Shown here in pieces: positions 61,161 through 64,000 of a DNA stretch of 64,000 nucleotides. The notes below the pieces were generated by a model. It was not told where the DNA came from. It saw only the letters and a program-made list of their open reading frames with translations, and ran no database searches. Position 1 is the stretch's first letter, and every line of letters begins with the position of its first letter. The translations under genes and the position numbers were made by a program. Source of the DNA: Macrostomum hystrix (taxonomy: Eukaryota > Platyhelminthes > Macrostomidae); NCBI GenBank assembly GCA_950097015.1, contig CATNEN010000034.1, positions 6,280,501 to 6,344,500 on the forward strand. The letters run 5' to 3'.

Positions 61161-61275
61161 CTGGCCCCGCGCCATCGGCCGATTGCGGGTCTTTCAGGGA
61201 TTAGCGGAATGGGCGACTCCCGCCTCCCCGCTGCGTCCGTCGGACCGCCCTGCAGTTAAGTCAAGTAAGTCAAAG

Positions 61276-61288
61276 TCACTACTTGTTC
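61276..61288. repeat. Target-site duplication, right copy, of the non-LTR element
   Basis: tcactacttgttc, identical to 55138-55150. Confidence 0.93.
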
Positions 61289-62025
61289 AAAAGTTATGTC
61301 TCCTTAACTGCAGTGGGGTACTGCATCTCACTCCTGTGCCCTTTTCGCTGACTCTTGAGCAGCACTCACACTCGACAACAAGAAATAAAGTTTGTTCGTA
61401 TGCATATACATGAAAATAAGTAGTTTATGTAATATGTAGTCTATAGTGGTTTAGTAAGTAGAAGTAGTAGTTTATGTAGTTTATGTAATATCAAATTCTA
61501 CATTATTTGCATATGATGACTTCGACGGAAATTGTGTTAAGTTTTAGCAAAATTGAACGATACTAATAAAAACATTCCGCGATTTTTTAGATATAAATAG
61601 ATAAACAAAAGTTAAATTTTTTTTAATTTTGGGTATAAAATAAATGAAATAACTATGTAAAAGTTTATTGATATTTATTCATGTCAGATACTTCGAGGTA
61701 AGTATTTCCACAGTCATTGGCTGTTGCTCAAGAAAAGTTTCTCAATTATCGTGGGCACTCGTTTGAGCATGCCTCAAATATTTACAAAGAAATAATTTAA
61801 AATGCATTTAAACCCGACTTAAAATTGCCTTTAGACATACGATGCAGTGTTTAATTTCTGAAAAGAAATACACTCTGGATTCCTGGAAAATACATAGAAT
61901 CGTTTCTTTCATGGCTTCAGAAATTCAAATATTCAGAACTTTACATTTTATATAGTTTATCCTCCGCAAGAAATTAGCATTAGTGAAGTCAAAGAAAGAC
62001 GCCTCATTTTGCGACAGATCTCTAC
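61289..62025. other. Spacer upstream of the F-box gene
   Basis: AT-rich after about 61400. A short stretch at 61330-61380 (ttcgctgactcttgagcagc) is similar to part of SINE family A and may be a remnant. No gene is seen. It should contain the F-box gene promoter, but no element can be named with confidence. Confidence 0.45.
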
Positions 62026-63102
62026 ATGAGAATAACATGGGAGTCAGTGCCTCTAAATATCTTGGAGCATGTATTTAAATACCTCGGCTTTCGAGACAGA
62101 TACCATGCGTCGCAAGTTTGCTTTCGGTGGTATGAAGCATTCTACTGTCCAAGTTTATGGGCATATTTAAATATTGATGGAAAGGTGTTTACCAAAAAAC
62201 GCAGAGATATGTTTATGGGACCACAGAAGGACGTTAAGCACATGTTCTTTGAGAGCTATTTACACTGTTTCGGTCCTAAACTTCGTGGAATTCGTTTTCA
62301 ACCTTTCGATAACTACTTCAATCTTTATGAATTCTTGTTCATGATTTCAAAGTACTTGGATGAATTCGGCACTGACGCAATGCCTCAGCTTCGCAGCTTT
62401 GAGTACGCATTCTTTTGCATATTCGACGGCAATGTCACATTCGGATCAGGCGGTAGAATGCTCGAAATTCTAGTCGAAACTGTGCGAAAGCTGCCTAATT
62501 CAGTTCGTCGGTTAGAAGTCAGCGACCTGTTCTTGTCGTATTTCGATGCGTCCATGCTTCTCGGCAGCTTTGTTCACCTAAAAGACAGTTTAGTTGAGCT
62601 TAACATTAGCAATGTGACCAAGGATATTCGTGCCGCATCGTACAGTGCTTTGCTTGACATGGTGCATCTAGAGCGTGTGTCCATTAGCCTGTTGAATATC
62701 TCGGAGCAGTTGATTCAAGTCCTGTGCCGCCTCCCAGCTTTGCGCGAAGTGTGCGCCATCGAGGACGAGTTTTCTCAAATCTTTGCGATGGAGCTGATGG
62801 AAATGCATTGCCAAAGTGAGCTGTGGGCAGCGCTGACCCTCACAAGATGCCTGACTTTGGAGATTCATCCAGGCTTCACACAGCCAATGTTGCTCCTGCC
62901 AAGACAGTGCCCATTCAAACGATTGACCTACAAGGCCAAGCTTCGACCACTCACCTTTGAAGACCTGACTGATGTGCAGAAGATTTTCCATGCCACATTG
63001 CGAGAAGTCTGCATTGAGACCTCTATAAGAAACTTCTGTGAATTATACCTCCCACTGCAGAGTTACTTGTCAGTCCCATTGCTGTTGATACATGAAAAAT
63101 AG
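62026..63102 (+). CDS. F-box protein, FBXO33/FBXO39-like, single exon
   Basis: 358 residues from ATG at 62026 to TAG at 63102, uninterrupted. An N-terminal F-box covers about residues 5-45: VPLNILEHVFKYLGFRDRYH, CFRWYEAFY and SLWAYL. The rest has leucine-rich, irregular LRR-like spacing (LVELNISNV, LERVSISLLN, LREVCAIEDE). F-box proteins link substrates to Skp1-Cul1 ubiquitin ligases. Domain layout is most like FBXO33/39, which I hold loosely. Unlike the other genes in the window it has no intron, and its sequence is less GC-rich. An intronless gene beside a non-LTR element could be a retrocopy, but no poly(A) tract follows. Confidence 0.82.
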   Translation: MRITWESVPLNILEHVFKYLGFRDRYHASQVCFRWYEAFYCPSLWAYLNIDGKVFTKKRRDMFMGPQKDVKHMFFESYLHCFGPKLRGIRFQPFDNYFNLYEFLFMISKYLDEFGTDAMPQLRSFEYAFFCIFDGNVTFGSGGRMLEILVETVRKLPNSVRRLEVSDLFLSYFDASMLLGSFVHLKDSLVELNISNVTKDIRAASYSALLDMVHLERVSISLLNISEQLIQVLCRLPALREVCAIEDEFSQIFAMELMEMHCQSELWAALTLTRCLTLEIHPGFTQPMLLLPRQCPFKRLTYKAKLRPLTFEDLTDVQKIFHATLREVCIETSIRNFCELYLPLQSYLSVPLLLIHEK

Positions 63103-63321
63103 CATTAATTTAAGACTTTCAGACTAAATATGACATTTACTGACTACCTAAATGCTTCTGTAACAAGTATTTTTGCTTCTTGCTTGCTTAATATGAAAAA
63201 TTCTGCTTACCTTTTAAAAGCTTTCCCTACATGGTAAAAAACTGCAATACATGTTGAATTTGCTAATCAGTAGTATAGTTAGGCTCTTGTAAAGCTACTG
63301 CATAGTATATCTAACTAATAT

Positions 63322-63327
63322 AATAAA
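63322..63327 (+). terminator. Candidate poly(A) signal of the F-box gene
   Basis: AATAAA about 220 bp past the F-box stop codon, in AT-rich sequence (aatataataaaatg). Confidence 0.55.
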
Positions 63328-63599
63328 ATGTATATATTATGATTGTAGCTATAGATCTAACTAAGGCTAGAAAATTTTTGATATGAGGGCCTAAAAAGTA
63401 TTGTATAATCAAGCTAGTTATTGCTGTGCAAGTCTGATAAAAATATGTGGATAGGCTAGTTATTTTTTTATTGCTTGAAAGTCAAAAAAAAATTTTCTCT
63501 GTGAAAAAAATCAAAAAGTTGGCTAGCTATGCAGCTATCTAGATTCTAGATAACCTTTTGTTAAAATAAGCAACTCTATTATATTGTATTAAGTGAACT

Positions 63600-63745
63600 G
63601 ACTTATTAATTTTATTAATTATTTTTATTTTATTGTTATTTTATTTATTTATTTTATTTATTTTATATTTTTAATTTAATTATATTTTATAATATTTTAT
63701 TTATTTTATTTCTTGTTCTATTATTTTATTAATACTATATACTTT
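63600..63745. repeat. AT-rich low-complexity tract (TTTTATTTA)n
   Basis: Imperfect runs of ttttatttatt and taatttaattatattttat. The remaining bases to the window end are AT-rich with no gene seen. Confidence 0.8.
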
Positions 63746-64000
63746 AGTTTATAACCACTTTACCTAATCCAATACTGAAATTATTATTGTTAATGCACAA
63801 CAGAAAATTTACATTTCTCAGTTGCTTTGCCTTTTTACCTCTCAGTTATTTTTCAACTATAGCTATACAACAGATTTCAATATCTACAATTGCTTTTGCT
63901 TCCTTCTTCTTCCTTCACTGATAGTCAAATAAATGAGTTAAAATACTTAAAGATGACACTGTGGTGTTACCATAAAGTTTAACTGACTATTATTATTAAG

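Larger units (their letters stand above)
55151..61275 (+). mobile_element. Full-length I-group non-LTR retrotransposon (frame-broken)
   Basis: 6.1 kb between perfect 13-bp duplications (tcactacttgttc). Order: a 5' region with three tandem copies of a roughly 100-bp unit (55420-55690), ORF1, and ORF2 with an APE-type endonuclease, reverse transcriptase, RNase H and a CCHC-type C-terminal motif. A short 3' UTR ends in an aagtcaagtaagtcaaag tail rather than poly(A). The RNase H domain places it in the I group (I/Loa-like) rather than Jockey or L2. At least four frame breaks are present, so this copy is not autonomous as written. Two breaks are single extra bases in homopolymer runs. Confidence 0.93.

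Overview
This window looks like nuclear DNA from a bilaterian animal, most likely a free-living flatworm or another lophotrochozoan. The taxon is my inference from gene families and genome style. The genes are intron-split with GT-AG junctions. Exons are short and GC-rich, introns are AT-rich or repeat-filled, and DNA transposons, non-LTR elements and tRNA-derived SINEs are scattered through the non-coding DNA. Nothing prokaryotic was seen.

Layout, left to right: (1) 1-1440, a 16-nt minisatellite, then the 3' half of a DHX9/maleless-type RNA helicase gene (+, about 1741-5312). (2) 5313-10775, non-coding, pyrimidine-rich, with one SINE fragment. (3) A Src-family tyrosine kinase in two exons (+, 10776-13845). 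(4) A complete mariner transposon (14530-16284) with terminal inverted repeats near 195 bp. (5) A 40-nt minisatellite (16505-17700). (6) A five-exon pannexin/innexin-superfamily channel gene (-, 25878 to 17965), whose introns hold two tRNA-type SINE families, a broken C2H2 zinc-finger relic and several minisatellites. (7) A 30-nt minisatellite (26120-27670) next to a full-length SINE with a perfect 13-bp target duplication. (8) A protein 4.1/coracle-type gene (-, 53778 to 29629) that I could assemble as 17 phase-compatible exons, 1305 codons plus stop. (9) A degenerate coding-like stretch (54087-54800). (10) A full-length but frame-broken I-group non-LTR retrotransposon (55151-61275) with a 13-bp target duplication. 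(11) A single-exon F-box protein gene (+, 62026-63102).

Three things stand out. First, the 4.1 gene encodes FERM, the FERM-adjacent region, two tandem SPRY domains and then the 4.1 C-terminal domain. The second SPRY resembles the one in DDX1. I know of no 4.1 protein with SPRY domains. Second, most introns of the main genes carry a private minisatellite. In two introns of the 4.1 gene the array repeats the splice site itself (a donor in intron 13, an acceptor in intron 2), with a unit length divisible by three and in the exon's own frame. Splice choice there could add in-frame peptide repeats. Third, the Src-type kinase has no tyrosine in its C-terminal tail, and the channel gene has the pannexin C-x17-C loop but not the innexin YYQWV signature.

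Exon boundaries were set by hand from conserved protein matches, splice consensus and phase bookkeeping. Database comparison and RNA data were not available.
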